Origin: Microcebus murinus
Lineage: Eukaryota > Chordata > Mammalia > Primates > Cheirogaleidae
DNA: 64,000 nt
Reading direction: 5' to 3'
Assembly: GCF_040939455.1 (NCBI RefSeq)
Contig: NC_134112.1
Coordinates: 24,144,501 to 24,208,500, forward strand
The notes under the pieces are model-generated. The model worked only from the letters and a program-made list of their open reading frames with translations, did no database searches and was not told where the DNA came from. The position numbers were made by a program, and so were the translations under genes. Of the stretch, positions 1-10,876 are shown piece after piece. Every line of letters starts with the position of its first letter. Within the stretch, counting starts at the first letter, position 1.

Positions 1-1048
1 GTAAGATACAGGGCCTGGGTAGGGACTTGTACAAGTCAGGGGCCTGAAACTGACGTGTCATTAGCTTTAGGGTAAATCTGCCTCGGAGCAGAAGTGGTAC
101 AGAGTACAGTGGGACCATCTGTAAATTGCCTCATTTTACTTGCTTTTCTGCAGAACACCTTGGCTAAATTGCATTAAGGAAAATATAAGCAGCATGGTGT
201 GTTTTATTTTCTAAGTCTTTTTTTTTTTAACTTCTTCTTTTATGAAAACAATCTAAAGTTCTGCAGTTTGGCTGAAGACCATCTAAAAGTCCGTATGTAG
301 GAAGCAGTTGTGGAGAGATAAACAACAGCTCTAGACACTTAAAAGCAGGTGCTAAGTGGTTAGTCAGTACAACAAATGGCTTTTATAATATATACTTCCA
401 AATGTTGCACGATGAATTTAGTACTTAAGAAGTAGGCTTTGTAGATACAAATGAGTCAGGTAACCCATATTGCAATAGAAGCAGTGAAATATACATTTTA
501 ATAGTCTGAAGCATTCTTTCACATTATATAGCACTTTGTAGCTGCTGATTGTTTTCTACCTCTAATTATTTTTTTCAATGGTCTGGCGAGACCAGTTCTA
601 GTAGGTACTAGCATCATTTCAAAGTTGGGAGAAAGAGGCAGAGGCTACCAAAAATGATCCCAAGGGCAGGAAGAGACAAATGCCATAGGAAGACAGACTC
701 AAAAGAACAGGAATATTGGAGAAATTCAAAGGAAGACATAGCTGATAATGGCTGCAGTTGTGACCATCCCAGAAATCTAAATTTTTAGGCTGTGGCAAGG
801 AGGTACCTGTTGGTGTTTGAGAATGTCAGAATTAATGGAAGAACATATTACTTGTCTCACTTAGAAATAAGCACGTGGAACATGTGGAGGTAATATTTGG
901 CCAAATTTACAAATGACCAGGTTATAACTAATTACTATGAGAGTACAGAATTCTGTCAGTCAATGTCAGAGAGGAAACCCAGGCCCTCCGGTTGCAAATT
1001 TCCTTAGTGCTATTGTCCCATGAGGAGGGCAGCCAGTGGACCTGAGTC
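1..1048. other. intergenic DNA, nothing recognised
   Basis: I see no gene, RNA or recognisable repeat in this AT-rich stretch. Open frames are short and lack codon-like structure. It lies upstream of JAZF1. Confidence 0.4.
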
Positions 1049-1062
1049 AGGACAGTCATACA

Positions 1063-1110
1063 GTCTACGGCCACACCACCCTGAATGGGCCTGGTTAGTA
1101 CTTGGATGGG
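1063..1110 (+). pseudogene. internally deleted 5S rRNA retropseudogene
   Basis: The first 23 bases match the 5' end of vertebrate 5S rRNA (GTCTACGGCCA.ACCACCCTGAA). The sequence then jumps directly to the 5S region GGGCCTGGTTAGTACTTGG and stops after GGATGGG, so about 42 internal bases and the 3' terminal part are missing. The insert is bounded by a perfect 14-bp direct repeat, AGGACAGTCATACA, at 1049-1062 and 1111-1124, the mark of LINE-driven target-primed insertion. There is no poly(A) tail. The deletion removes much of the internal promoter, so transcription by Pol III is not expected. Confidence 0.9.
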
Positions 1111-1269
1111 AGGACAGTCATACATGTGCCACATCTATCTCACTGACTGGTCAGATCTGTATGGCTTTCTACAAACCTCTGAATTCCTCCATGGTAAATT
1201 CAGAAGCAACTGAAACATTTAGACTCAGTCTAGGCAGCTGAAATCCCAGCAGCATTATAGTCACTCATG

Positions 1270-1530
1270 TTCAGAAAGTAATAATGGCTGGCACTTAGTA
1301 CTCATTAAGCCCAGGCCACATGCTAAGCACTTGGAGACATTAACTTATCTAATCTTCACAACAACCCTGTAGGACAAAGTGTTTATTTGTCAGATGGAAA
1401 AACTGAGGCCCAGAGGAGTTAAGGAACATGCCCAAGGTCACACAGCTAGTAAATAGCAGAGTCTGGATTTCAACCTTATGCAGTCTGGCTCCAGAGTCTG
1501 TGCTGTAATTGCTTCTCCTCTATTAAAGCC
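1270..1530 (+). mobile_element. MIR SINE
   Basis: The copy is nearly full length. It contains the core motifs AAGGTCACACAGCTAGTAA and CAGTCTGGCTCCAGAGTC, preceded by a degenerate tRNA-like head. Confidence 0.9.
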
Positions 1531-1829
1531 TTATTAGGAGCCTTTAAAATGCTTTCTCATTTTATTATTTACATATAAAATGTCAATGAACATTTCAATA
1601 TTTCAATAGCATTGTAAAAATGGGCAATGAGTAAGCTATTTTTAAAGATAGGAGAATAATTTCTAGACTCTTGTCTCCAGGATTACCCACATGCTATATG
1701 TACTCTGTTTGTGCTTCTAAATTGCTTTGGAACTTATTTTACTTGTTATTTTCTTAGTTGTACTTAGGGTTTTCCTGGGGCAAGTCCAGGAAACATTTCT
1801 GTTCTCTTCTGTTGATTTGTGACATATTT

Positions 1830-1926
1830 GAGACAGGGACCTTTAAGAAAACTTTGTATTCCCTAGAGAGTCTAACACAATGACTAGCACGAGGTAGGCA
1901 TTTAATAAATGTTTGTTGAATTAATA
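1830..1926 (+). mobile_element. L2 LINE 3' end
   Basis: It ends in the typical L2 tail TTTAATAAATGTTTGTTGAA, preceded by a diverged form of the usual frequency-of-citation block (CTAGCAC.AGGTAGGC). Confidence 0.75.
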
Positions 1927-1928
1927 GT

Positions 1929-2312
1929 GTTTTAGTCTATTGGGGCTGCTATAACAGAATGCCAAAGATTGAGTGGCTTATAAATAACATTTTACATTTA
2001 TTTCTCACAGTTCTGGAGGCTGGGAAGTCTAAGATCAAGACACCAGCAGAACTGGTGTCTAGTGAGGTCCCACTTCTTGGTTCATAGATGGCATCTTCTC
2101 ACTGTGTCCTCAGATGGAGAAAGGAAGGGGAAAGAGAATTCTCTGGTGTCTCTTTCATATGGTCGGTTATCCCATTCACAAGGATCTGCCCTCATAACTT
2201 AATCGCCTCCCAAAGGTCTTACCTGTTAATATCACTTTGGGGTGATAATCACCTTGGGGATTAGGTTTCAACATATAAATTTTGGGGGGACATAAACATT
2301 CAGTCTATAGCA
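1929..2312 (-). mobile_element. MaLR LTR (MST/MLT1-like), antisense
   Basis: Read on the + strand it starts TGTTTTAGTCTATTGGGGCT, carries TTTATTTCTCACAGTTCTGG and CATCTTCTCACTGTGTCCTC, and ends GGGGGGACATAAACATTCAG. This is the reverse complement of an ERVL-MaLR solo LTR. It sits directly after the L2 tail and shows no internal retroviral sequence. Confidence 0.85.
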
Positions 2313-2424
2313 AATGGAATTGAGATAAATGCAGTCCAGGCAATAGATTGTTTTTAATTTGATTGAGAATTAAAAGATCACTCTGTAGCAACATGGTGCA
2401 ATGGAACTTTTGGCAATGCAGGAA

Positions 2425-2570
2425 CTGTTCTATATCTGCGCTGTTTAATGGGGTAGCCAGTAGCCACGTGTGCCCAGTTGAAATGTGGCTAATGTGACCA
2501 AAGAACTTCATATTTAATTTTATCTAATTTTGATTACCTTAAACTTAAATTTAAATAGCCACAGCTTTAT
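2425..2570. mobile_element. hAT-type non-autonomous DNA transposon fragment
   Basis: The sequence GTTCTATATCTGCGCTGTTTA followed by GTAGCCAGTAGCCACGTGTG and later TTTAAATAGCCAC is a common mammalian palindromic hAT MITE. I do not assign a family name. Confidence 0.6.
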
Positions 2571-2749
2571 AGTATTGTTTTGTTTTACCAAATAAATTAT
2601 TTCAGGTTCTTGTACCTAAAACGATTGCCTGAGATTCAGTCTTTATCAAAGTCAAGGACTCAGTCCTAGCAATCTTAGATAAGAGGCAAAAGAGAGTGAA
2701 TTATATTACCTTCTAAATGGTTCTATGATATTGTACATTCGGAGTTCAC

Positions 2750-3305
2750 AATGGCCAAGGGGATACCCTAAAACTGAGTTGCTAGCCATGACAAAGGAGG
2801 TCAGACAAGCCTCATCATACCCCCCTCCCTTCTTGTAGATACCCTTTGTAACCCATTAACAGGCCTAAGGCTATGCAAGACAAACCTGCAGGTCCTTGAT
2901 TTACATAACAAATCACTGAGTCTGGGTATGTGTCCCTGGCTTGTCTCTGATTAACAGACTTCCTTATCTTAAAACATTCCAAGCCTTTAGACAAAGCTTC
3001 ATTTCTTCTACCAATTACAAATCAGAGTCTTCAAACCCACCTATAACCTGTAAACCAACCCCCGCCCCTTTGAAATGCCCCACCTTTTCCAGCCAAACCA
3101 ACGTATGCCTTCCATTTATTGATTTATTGATTTATGACTTTACATGTAATCCCTGTCTCCTAAAATGTCTAAAACCAAACTGCAACCCAACCACTGTGAG
3201 TCCACTTGCTCGAGGCTTCTTGGGTGTGGCTCCAGGCCAAGGTCCTCAAATTGGGCTCAGAATAAACCTCTTTAAATTATTTTACAGAGTTTGGCTTCTT
3301 TTCCA
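2750..3305 (+). mobile_element. ERV1-type solo LTR, family unassigned
   Basis: It has the layout of a class I LTR of the MER4/MER34 style: a C-rich block (CCAACCCCCGCCCC), CCTAAAATGTCTAAAACCAA, then GGGCTCAGAATAAACCTC as polyadenylation signal region near the 3' end. No gag, pol or env sequence adjoins it. The left boundary is uncertain. Confidence 0.6.
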
Positions 3306-3379
3306 TTGATAAGATAAATCAAGGTCCAGGACAATGTGACTATCATAATAATCCTTGATTATAAAAGGATATACGCACA

Positions 3380-3434
3380 GGCCTTTATATTGCTGGAAAG
3401 CAAAACAAAAATCAGTGATTGTCTCTGGGGAGAG
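3380..3434 (+). repeat. local repeat A, copy 1
   Basis: About 55 bp resembling 4019-4077: both read CTTTATAT.TCTGGAA.GCAAAACAAAA followed by GATTG.CTCTGGGGAGA. The copies are about 640 bp apart. Either both derive from one old interspersed repeat or the stretch was duplicated locally. Confidence 0.7.
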
Positions 3435-4018
3435 CACACAGGGGGGGGAGAGGTCAGTGTTAGAGGGGACTTACTTTTTCATAGTGTGCTCCCAACTGTA
3501 AGACATTTTCAGATGTGTCACTCAATGGGGGAGAAGGTAAACAAACCGTACTAAGCTCTACTGGCCTCTTGCAGGTGTGTTGCTCTGAGCTTCAGGGCAG
3601 AGTAGGTACATAACATTCCCTGACAGGAACAGTTAGCTTGCTGGGTGTGAGAACCGCTAGTGTGAGCCCCAAAGTAGCCAGCCTTGAAGGTCAGATGGAA
3701 GCTGAGAAAAAAAAGCCCCAAGGTCATTAGGGAAAAAATAGACGCTAACTCCACATCCAGATTTAGACCGTTTAAAGAAGAGATGGCACTTCTTTCCCAG
3801 AAGTACGCTAAAAAGAAATGTCGGGAGGGGATTTCCGTTTTGGTAGCCAGGAGCCTAGAACAGGAAAGCTAAGAAGATGGTGAGGCTGCAGCTAATTAAG
3901 AAGTGTGAACTGCAGAAGAAAGGAAACAGTTATCACCCAAGGCAGCCAACTGTCCCTGCAGGCCTGGCTCGGGCGCAGGGACTGCGCCCCCTCCCTGCAG
4001 TGAGGCACCTCCACCCAC
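3435..4018. other. intergenic, nothing recognised
   Basis: There is no known repeat or gene. Weak open frames exist on both strands, without coding features. Confidence 0.35.
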
Positions 4019-4077
4019 CACTTTATATTTCTGGAAGGCAAAACAAAAGTGAGTAATAGCGATTGCCTCTGGGGAGA
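4019..4077 (+). repeat. local repeat A, copy 2
   Basis: This is the partner of 3380-3434. It is about 80 percent identical by eye, with a small insertion. Confidence 0.7.
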
Positions 4078-4332
4078 AGGCCCCTGGGGAGGAAGTGGTC
4101 CCTGGAGGACCCTGACAGACATTGCCCCAGGAGGGAGGAGCCTAACCCTGGGGGAATGATAGCAGTTAGCTGGGAAAAGCTGAAAGAATGCATTTTCGGT
4201 TTAGGTTTGAGGATGGAGAAACAACTCGTAAAGCCTGACATCAGTTTGGGAAGTATAGGCGAAGACCCTGCCCCATGGGACCTAGGGCTTCTCAAAGCAA
4301 AGGAGAAAAAGAAACTACCAGGTCCTCAAGAG

Positions 4333-4515
4333 CAGGTGTCCCCAACCTATGGTGAGTTGTGTAATTATTTCATTACATATTACAATGTCATACTAATAGA
4401 AATAAAGTGCACAATGAATGTAATACTCTTGAATCATCTCAAAATGATGCCCCCCCCATGGAAAATTTGTCTTCCATGAAAACAGTCCCTGGTGCCAAAA
4501 AGGTTGGGGACCCTG
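4333..4515 (-). mobile_element. MER1-type hAT transposon, internally deleted
   Basis: Its ends are CAGGTGTCCCCAACC and GGTTGGGGACCCTG, a good terminal inverted repeat. It is flanked by the perfect 8-bp duplication CTCAAGAG (4325-4332 and 4516-4523), as expected for hAT insertion. The 3' half reads CATGGAAAATTTGTCTTCCA and GGTGCCAAAAAGGTTGGGG, typical of MER1 in reverse. A longer relative is at 34797-35380. Confidence 0.9.
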
Positions 4516-4549
4516 CTCAAGAGCACACTAAAGCACAGTTGCTTAACAT

Positions 4550-4645
4550 TTGAATCGCTTACTCCTTCTAAACCTCAGTTTACTTCTCTGTAGGATGGTA
4601 ATAAGTAATAGTATTTATCTACCTCTGTGGTGAGGGCTAACAAAG
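4550..4645 (-). mobile_element. MIR fragment, antisense
   Basis: It contains AAACCTCAGTTTACTTCTCTG followed by ATGGTAATAAGTAATAGTA, the reversed MIR core. Confidence 0.6.
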
Positions 4646-4647
4646 CT

Positions 4648-4731
4648 CCACCTGAGCATATCTGGAGATGACAGGACCAGGGGCAGTGTGAGGTGGCCTG
4701 TGCTGCTGGGACCCCTTGCCCATGTGCCCAT
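4648..4731 (+). repeat. local repeat B, copy 1
   Basis: About 84 bp shared with 5296-5379 at roughly 90 percent identity, with the core GATGACAGGACCAGGGGCAG and then TGTGAGGTGGCCTGTGCTGC. The spacing is about 648 bp. A MIR begins immediately after this copy. Confidence 0.85.
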
Positions 4732-4734
4732 GTC

Positions 4735-5035
4735 CTATGCTTGGCAAGCACTCTGGCACTTGCTATCTTACTTAGGGCTTGCGTGGGCTCATCATCTTAC
4801 TTGCTGTGGGCGTCTCTAAGTGCTGTTGACACTGTTAGTTGTTCCTTTAGTCTCCATGACAGCCCTGTACGGTAGGTTTGTTATTGTCCCCATTTTACAG
4901 AGGGAGAAACTGAGGTACAGAGCCCTCAAGCAGCTTGCCTGGGTTATCCGGGAATTCAGTAGCAGAGGCAGGACTTGACCCCAAGCAATTTGGCATTACA
5001 GGTTGAGCGCTTAACCACTAAGATATGTACCTCTT
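4735..5035 (+). mobile_element. MIR SINE
   Basis: CCCCATTTTACAGAGGGAGA followed by AACTGAGG, and AGGTTGAGCGCTTAACCACT near the end, give a long MIR copy. Confidence 0.85.
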
Positions 5036-5039
5036 ATAG

Positions 5040-5215
5040 TAAATGGGGGAAAATGGTAATTGTGGTTGTGGTGATGATAATGACTGCAAGGTAAAGGTAC
5101 CGTTATTTATTCCCATCTTACAGATAAATAAACTGAAGTATATAAGGATTAAGTGATTTAAATGTTAAATAACTGTGCTTCTGTGACCTAATGAGTGGGG
5201 CTCACATACCCCTAT
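5040..5215 (+). mobile_element. MIR fragment
   Basis: TTATTCCCATCTTACAGATA followed by AATAAACTGAAG is a diverged MIR core. Confidence 0.6.
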
Positions 5216-5295
5216 CAGTCAGATTCAGACAAATGTCCCTAGGCCACCTGCTCCAGTGATAGCTCCTGTGTGGCTGGTGGGAACCAGAGAAAAGG

Positions 5296-5379
5296 ACCAC
5301 CTGAGTATACCTGGGGATGACAGGACCAGGGGCAGTGTGAGGTGGCCTGTGCTGCTGCAACTCCTTGCCCGTGTGCCCA
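5296..5379 (+). repeat. local repeat B, copy 2
   Basis: This is the partner of 4648-4731. The sequence after it (GGTGGAGGAGGCCTGGGTGG) is not shared. Confidence 0.85.
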
Positions 5380-6765
5380 GGGTGGAGGAGGCCTGGGTGG
5401 GCTTGGTGTGGCTCCAGGGCAGGGCTCAGAGCAGAGCAGCACCCTGATAGTACAGGAGCCCCTAGAGTTTCCAGTTGGGGCTGCTTGGGACAGACACCGA
5501 CAGTGGCAGGAATGGGATCTCAGCAATTCCCTGTCTCGTTAGGAACAGAAGGAGGAGACTGGGAGTCAGGGTACTGACTGCATTGGCACTGTGGCGCACA
5601 CCTAGCACGGTGGTCTGGGAAACACCTGCCCCACCTCTCGTTGAAGTCTGTGACACACTAAAGCAGCTCTTTGAGTGAAATGTCATTTGAAGAGCTGGCT
5701 CCGGCTCAGCTTAAGAAACCGTAGGAGAGTGAAAAGTTTATAAGCTACATGATGACTAAAATGACTATAGTATTATGGGATATAGCTCAGATAATTAATT
5801 TAATAACTGGTAGAGCACAGAAAATGTTCTTGTTTTGGAAATGGGCTCATTTCTTTGCCAAGCGGGTAGATCAGACCTGTTTAAGTTCGAACTCATTTCT
5901 TCCTTTCTTTTTCTCTGCTTTAGTCTTGAATTTCCTTTAGTTTTTGTGTATTGCTAAAAATTGCTTTTGGTAGGCTATACTTTACAAAAATATTTCAGTA
6001 TGCAGTTGACCTGTTTTGGTTTCTGTAAACATTTTATATTGGTAAACACTTTATTTTTGTTAATCATGGGATGATTTGGAGGGAACAAAATAAAATAGGG
6101 GAAAAACGGAGTGGGGGATGGAGATGGGGTGGGAGTGATGGCGGCCACAGCGAGCATTTTTGTTGTTCCTTTCATAACTGCATTGAACTTTCCACTGGGG
6201 GTGGTGTTGGGGTGGGGGGAGGGGGCTGGAGAACCGTGCCTAGCCCAAGGCCAGGTGGGAACAGGCAGATGCAGTGAGAAAGTGTCTATGGGCTGATTAC
6301 AGAGTTTTTTGCACCTGTCAAAAGATTTTTTGACATTTAGTTTCAGGAGGCTTGATTAATTCACCAAGTAGGCCAGCAAGACTCTAGTGTAAATGGCAGG
6401 AGGAAGTCTTTTATTTATTCCAACATATTGCCATGGACCTCTCCTTCCTGCTATGACAACAGGCTGCGAGCCCTGTTGTGATGACCCTCAGACCTCAACC
6501 TTTGATTCCACCCTGTGGAGTTTCTGATGCTAGTTGGGAGTAGGAGGACTTGCCCTGCTGCCCTGCCACCCAGCCCCTGGCTCCATAGCTGGTAATTTGG
6601 CCTGGCAGAGCCTTTAAAGCTTAGTCTTTTATGATCCAGGTCAGGGAGTCTGAATGAGCTGTAGACATTTCTGCTATATAGGGTTCTGTTCAAAGTCAAT
6701 TGTAAAATGTTGAACAAATCAAATGGAGGATTACACTGAATGAATATTTAGAATACCAGAATTGC
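5380..6765. other. intergenic, nothing recognised
   Basis: I see no gene or firm repeat. A G-rich patch (GGGGTGGGGGGAGGGGGC) lies near 6209-6226. Confidence 0.35.
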
Positions 6766-6769
6766 ATTC

Positions 6770-6965
6770 GACTATAAGTAATAGAAACCCAAGAAACAGT
6801 GGTTTAAATGAATAGGAATTTATTTTTCTCCCACAGAATGAGAATTCCAGAAGTAGGCAGTCCAGGGCTGACAGGGTGGTTCCAGTTCATCGTCCTACAG
6901 TGTGGTCCTCACCCTCATGTTCATAAGATAGCTACTGTGGCTCCAGCTATCACACAGTGCTCTCA
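6770..6965. mobile_element. ancient interspersed repeat, family unassigned
   Basis: AATAGAAACCCAAGAAACAG, TTTATTTTTCTCCCACAGAA and AGGCAGTCCAGGGCTGACAG follow a layout seen in many mammalian fossil repeats, but I cannot name the family. Confidence 0.4.
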
Positions 6966-7835
6966 GAAACAGAAAAGAAAATGAGCCAAGTATAAACAGC
7001 GCCCAGCAGTTGAATCAGTATGTTCTTTAGGCTTTCCTAGGAGCCCATCCAACAATTTGGACTTATACTTCAATGACCAGAACTTAGTCATATTGCTACG
7101 CTTATCTGCAAGGAATTTGGAAAAGTTGGGTTTAATTTGGACACATTGCTTCCCCTGACAAAAATCTGTTACTAAGAAGCAAGATGAGAATAGATATTGC
7201 ATAGGTACCTAGAAGTTTCTGCCACAAGCTGTCTTCAGATGAACGAAAATGTGAAAATATGAGTTGCTGAAAGTGGCCAAATGTAACGTGGCAGGAAAAA
7301 GTTCATAGAAAAAGTCCGAAATTCTTGAGCTTTGTTCTTTAGCTCCCAAAGGCTGGCAGACAACACTGACTGATAATAATACCACTAATCTAGCATAGAT
7401 GACAAACCTACACAATGGGAGGTGAAAGACATTGCCACCGGGAACACAGAAACCAAATCATGAAGTTGCTACATCCTACTCCAAGGATGAAACCTGTGAA
7501 AAGCAGCATAGGAATGAATATATTAGGTATTATTTGAATGGACATGCACAGTTTTGTCAGTTTGCATGTTTTGCTTTTTAGTAAATACATATATTTAAAT
7601 GAGAATATTATGTCAATTAAATTTATATCAATTCTCTCCTCCAAGTAAATACTTCATGCTTAACAAGCTGGTGCCACTGGTTAAGTCCAATGTAATGAAT
7701 TTTTTAGACGATGGAAACATTTTTTAAGCAATAATCAATAAAAAATTAACCAGTAATAATGGAAATCATACTAAATCTTACTACTTGTTTCATCAACATA
7801 TATTAAATAATTTAACATAATGGAAAGTTTTTTGT
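6966..7835. other. intergenic, nothing recognised
   Basis: AT-rich sequence without recognisable genes or repeats. Confidence 0.3.
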
Positions 7836-8360
7836 TTTGTATTTAATTGACACATTGCCCATAATTTGGGGGTGCAGTGTGATGTTTCAACACATGTATA
7901 CATTGTATATAAATAAAATCAAGGTGTTTAGCATCTATCACCTCCTACATTTATCATTTCCTTGTGCTGAGAACATTCAAAATTCTTTCTTCTAGCTATT
8001 TTGAGATATATAATATTGTCAACCATAGTCACCCTACGGTGCAATAGAACCCCAGAACTTATTCCTCCTATCTAACTATAACTTTGTACCCACTGATCAA
8101 TCTCTCCCTATCCTCCCCAGCCTCTGGTAGCCCTTATTCTACTCTCTAGGCCTATGAGATCAACTTTTTTAGATTCCACATATACGTGAGAACAGGTGCT
8201 TGTGTCTTTCTGTGCTTGGCTTATTTCTCTTAACATAATGTCCTCCAAGTTCATCCATGTTGTTGCAAATGATAGAATTTCATTCTTTTTTATGGATGAA
8301 TAGTATTCCATTATGTATGCGTACCACATATTCTTTATCGATTTATCTGTTGATGGACAT
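7836..8360 (-). mobile_element. L1 3' part of a twin-primed insertion
   Basis: This is the reverse complement of the L1 ORF2 end and 3' UTR: GCTATTTTGAGATATATAAT, GGCTTATTTCTCTTAACATA, GTCCTCCAAGTTCATCCATG and TTTATGGATGAATAGTATTC. It is contiguous with an L1 segment in the opposite direction (8361-8717). The ORF2 portion is short and broken. Confidence 0.9.
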
Positions 8361-8717
8361 TTATGAAAAAATGTTCAACATCATTCATCATTAGGGAAGT
8401 GAAAATCAAAACCATAATGAGATACCACCGCACTCCAATTAGAATGTCTATTATCAAAAAGACAAGAAACAACAAGTGCTGGTATGGATGTGAAGGAGAA
8501 CTCTATACCTTGTCAGTGGGAATGTAAATTGGTACAGCCATTACGGAGAACAGTATGGAGGTTCCTCAAAGAACTAAAAATAGAACTGTTGCACGATCCA
8601 GCAATTCTACTCCTGGATATATAACCAAAGGAAATGAAATTAGTATGTCGAGGAGCACGCCCATGTTTATTGCAGCACTATTCACAATAGCCAAGATATG
8701 GAATCAACTTAAGTGCA
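8361..8717 (+). mobile_element. L1 5' part, inverted by twin priming
   Basis: L1 ORF2 sequence runs + from ATGAAAAAATGTTCAACATC through CAATAGCCAAGATATGGAAT to CTTAAGTGC. The next L1 bases in a normal element (GTCCATCAACAG) are where the minus-strand segment begins at 8360. The two pieces are therefore adjacent parts of one element, with the 5' piece inverted. Confidence 0.9.
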
Positions 8718-8811
8718 ATGAAACATTTTTGACAGGCTGTTTGTTACTTGTGTAGAAAACCACCGTTCTCACCATTTCCCACCCCTTCACCATCTGCCAC
8801 ACGTGCACACC

Positions 8812-8838
8812 ACGCACGCCCTCCCCCTCCCCCTCCCC
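8812..8838 (+). repeat. C-rich low-complexity tract
   Basis: Repeated CCCTCC units with low complexity. Confidence 0.8.
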
Positions 8839-9028
8839 ACACTACTGCTTCATAAGGGAGGGAAATTTTGATAGGGGGTAGACATATTCCTGTTCCATGG
8901 AGGACAGCTTAGTGCCAGCAGGTACTCAGGCACTTGGGTTATACTTGCATTTTTAAAATAACTTCATTAATTGAAATACACTTACTTCTAAATCATTACC
9001 TCAAATTGCTATGCTATTTTAATTCTGT

Positions 9029-9072
9029 GCTTTTGTTTGTGTGTTGTGTGTGCGTGTGTGTGTGTGTGTGTG
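9029..9072 (+). repeat. (TG)n microsatellite
   Basis: An imperfect TG tract with one CG interruption. Confidence 0.95.
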
Positions 9073-9594
9073 TTTGAGACAGTTGTTGGTGTGTTTTATT
9101 CTAGCAGTAACCTTTGTATTTGCTGTTTGTAAACTGCTGCACTCTGGTAAAACCAGAACCCCTTGTTTATTGGCCTGTGGACAGAGTAAAAGTCAAAGGC
9201 TTTGGGAACTCTGAAACACTTATGGTGGATATGTAAATTGGGAAGCCCACTTTGGAAAATGGTTTGGCAGTATCTATGAAAACTGAACATAGGCCTGTTT
9301 AGGGACCATACTCATGACCATCAACTTAGTGACACAGCTTTATCCACTGTATCCATACCAGGGCCCAGCTCAGCCTTCCTTCCCCTGTGACAACTCAGGC
9401 CTTGTTGACACCAATCTCCTGTGGCATCCTCTCCATGGGCTGATCATCGGTGGGCCCACCTCAACCCAGCAGAGGAACCACAGTGGAAAAGATTAGGAGA
9501 CTTGGGCAGCCTCCTCTCAGTAAGCTCCCTGAACACTACGTAAGATTTCCCACTCCTTTTCCAGAAACCTTCAAACTCTGTACCATTTGGGATG

Positions 9595-9960
9595 ACTTAA
9601 CCATCAGTATCTAGTATTATAAAGCCCAACACAAACTGGCTTACACTGTAAAAGGTGAGTCACTGGCTCATGTAACTGCAAAAGACCAATGTGGGCTTCA
9701 GGTACAGTTCTATCAAGAGGTCCAGTTCACCTTCTCTGAGATCTCTCAACTCTGCATTCTACCAAGTTAGCTTTGTCCTCAGGCAGATGGGCCTCGTGGT
9801 CTTAAGATGTCTGTCTGCATCAACTGGGCTACATCTTCCTTGTTCAAGGGAAGACAAGAGAGCAGGCCTCTACCCAGATAACCACAGAATAGATGCTCTG
9901 AGCTTCACTCTGACAGGACCTCCTGGCCACATGCCCACCTCCTGAACCAGTCATTTAGGC
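9595..9960. mobile_element. ancient interspersed repeat, family unassigned
   Basis: It contains CCCAACACAAACTGGCTTAC, GTCACTGGCTCATGTAACTG and CCACATGCCCACCTCCTGAA. This motif order recurs in mammalian genomes as an old repeat, but I cannot name it. Confidence 0.4.
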
Positions 9961-10334
9961 AGCAGGACTCCATGTGCCCGCAGTGCTGAAGCCCTAGGCT
10001 CTAGTCAAGCAAAACAAAACAAAAACCAATTCCTGTTGCACTTCTCCCCAGAATAATGGATGCCTTACTATGTCTACATCACTAAAAAGAATCCTCTCAG
10101 GTAGCCCATCTCAGAACGAAGAAGGTCTGAACTCCAAAGTGATTTCACATCCTCACGACGTCTTAGAAATAGCAGCGGTTGGCAACTGTAAATGCCATTT
10201 TCCCTCCTATAACTTAAAGTTCTGCCTCGCTGCTGTACCAGACTGCAATACCCAGTTGCTTCTCCAAGAAGTCTAAGAAAACTTGGAGGGAAGAGGTGAC
10301 CACACACCATAGCATTTGTAGCACTGGATTCAGA

Positions 10335-10546
10335 GGTAATAATAAAAACAGCTCATCTTTAATTAGCATTTTTATAATGTCTAGTGTGCTTTCATAGGCA
10401 GCTCCTCATTTCATCCCCAGAAGCTGGGTAGGAACTGTCCTGTTACATCCAGTTTGTAGATAAGGAAATCTCAGAGAGATTGACTGACATACCCAAGGTC
10501 AACTATCTGTAAGTGATAGAGCTGGCATTGGAATCTAGAACTTTTT
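10335..10546 (+). mobile_element. MIR SINE, interrupted by an Alu
   Basis: GATAAGGAAATCTCAGAGAG, ACCCAAGGTCAACTATCTG and GGAATCTAGAACTT show a MIR. The Alu that follows duplicated its last bases (ATCTAGAACTTTTT). Confidence 0.8.
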
Positions 10547-10876
10547 TTTTTGTTTTTTTGAGTCAGAGTGTCACTCTGGTGCCCCAGGCTAGAGTGCCAT
10601 GTCATCAGCCTAGCTCACAGCAACTTCAAACTCCTGGGCTCAAGCAATCCTACTGCTTCAGCCTCACGAGTAGCTGGGACAGGCATGCGCCACCATGCCT
10701 GGCTAATTTTTTCTCTATATTTTTTTAGTTGGCCAATTAATTTCTTTCTCTTTTTAGTAGAGATGGGGTCACGCTCTTGCTCAGGCTGGTTTCAAACTCC
10801 TGACCTTGAGCGATCCTCCTGCCTCGGCCTCCCAGAGTGCTAGGCTTACAGGCGTGAGCCACTGCGCCCCGCCAGG
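10547..10876 (-). mobile_element. lemur-type Alu, antisense
   Basis: A dimeric Alu read from its poly(T) side, with TTAGTTGGCCAATTAATTTC as the strepsirrhine linker and ending in GTGAGCCACTGCGCC. The target-site duplication is ATCTAGAACTTTTT at 10533-10546 and 10877-10890. Confidence 0.95.

Noticed and set aside
2750..3305. Possible intact endogenous retrovirus
   Set aside because: Only LTR-like sequence is seen; there is no primer-binding site followed by gag or pol, so it is a solo LTR.
8108..8755. Open frames resembling reverse transcriptase tails
   Set aside because: These are fragments of the inverted L1, not host genes, and are too short to act.
10513..10843. Open frames in the Alu
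   Set aside because: Typical translations of antisense Alu sequence; similar frames occur in the Alus at 35.7, 47.9 and 55.8 kb.
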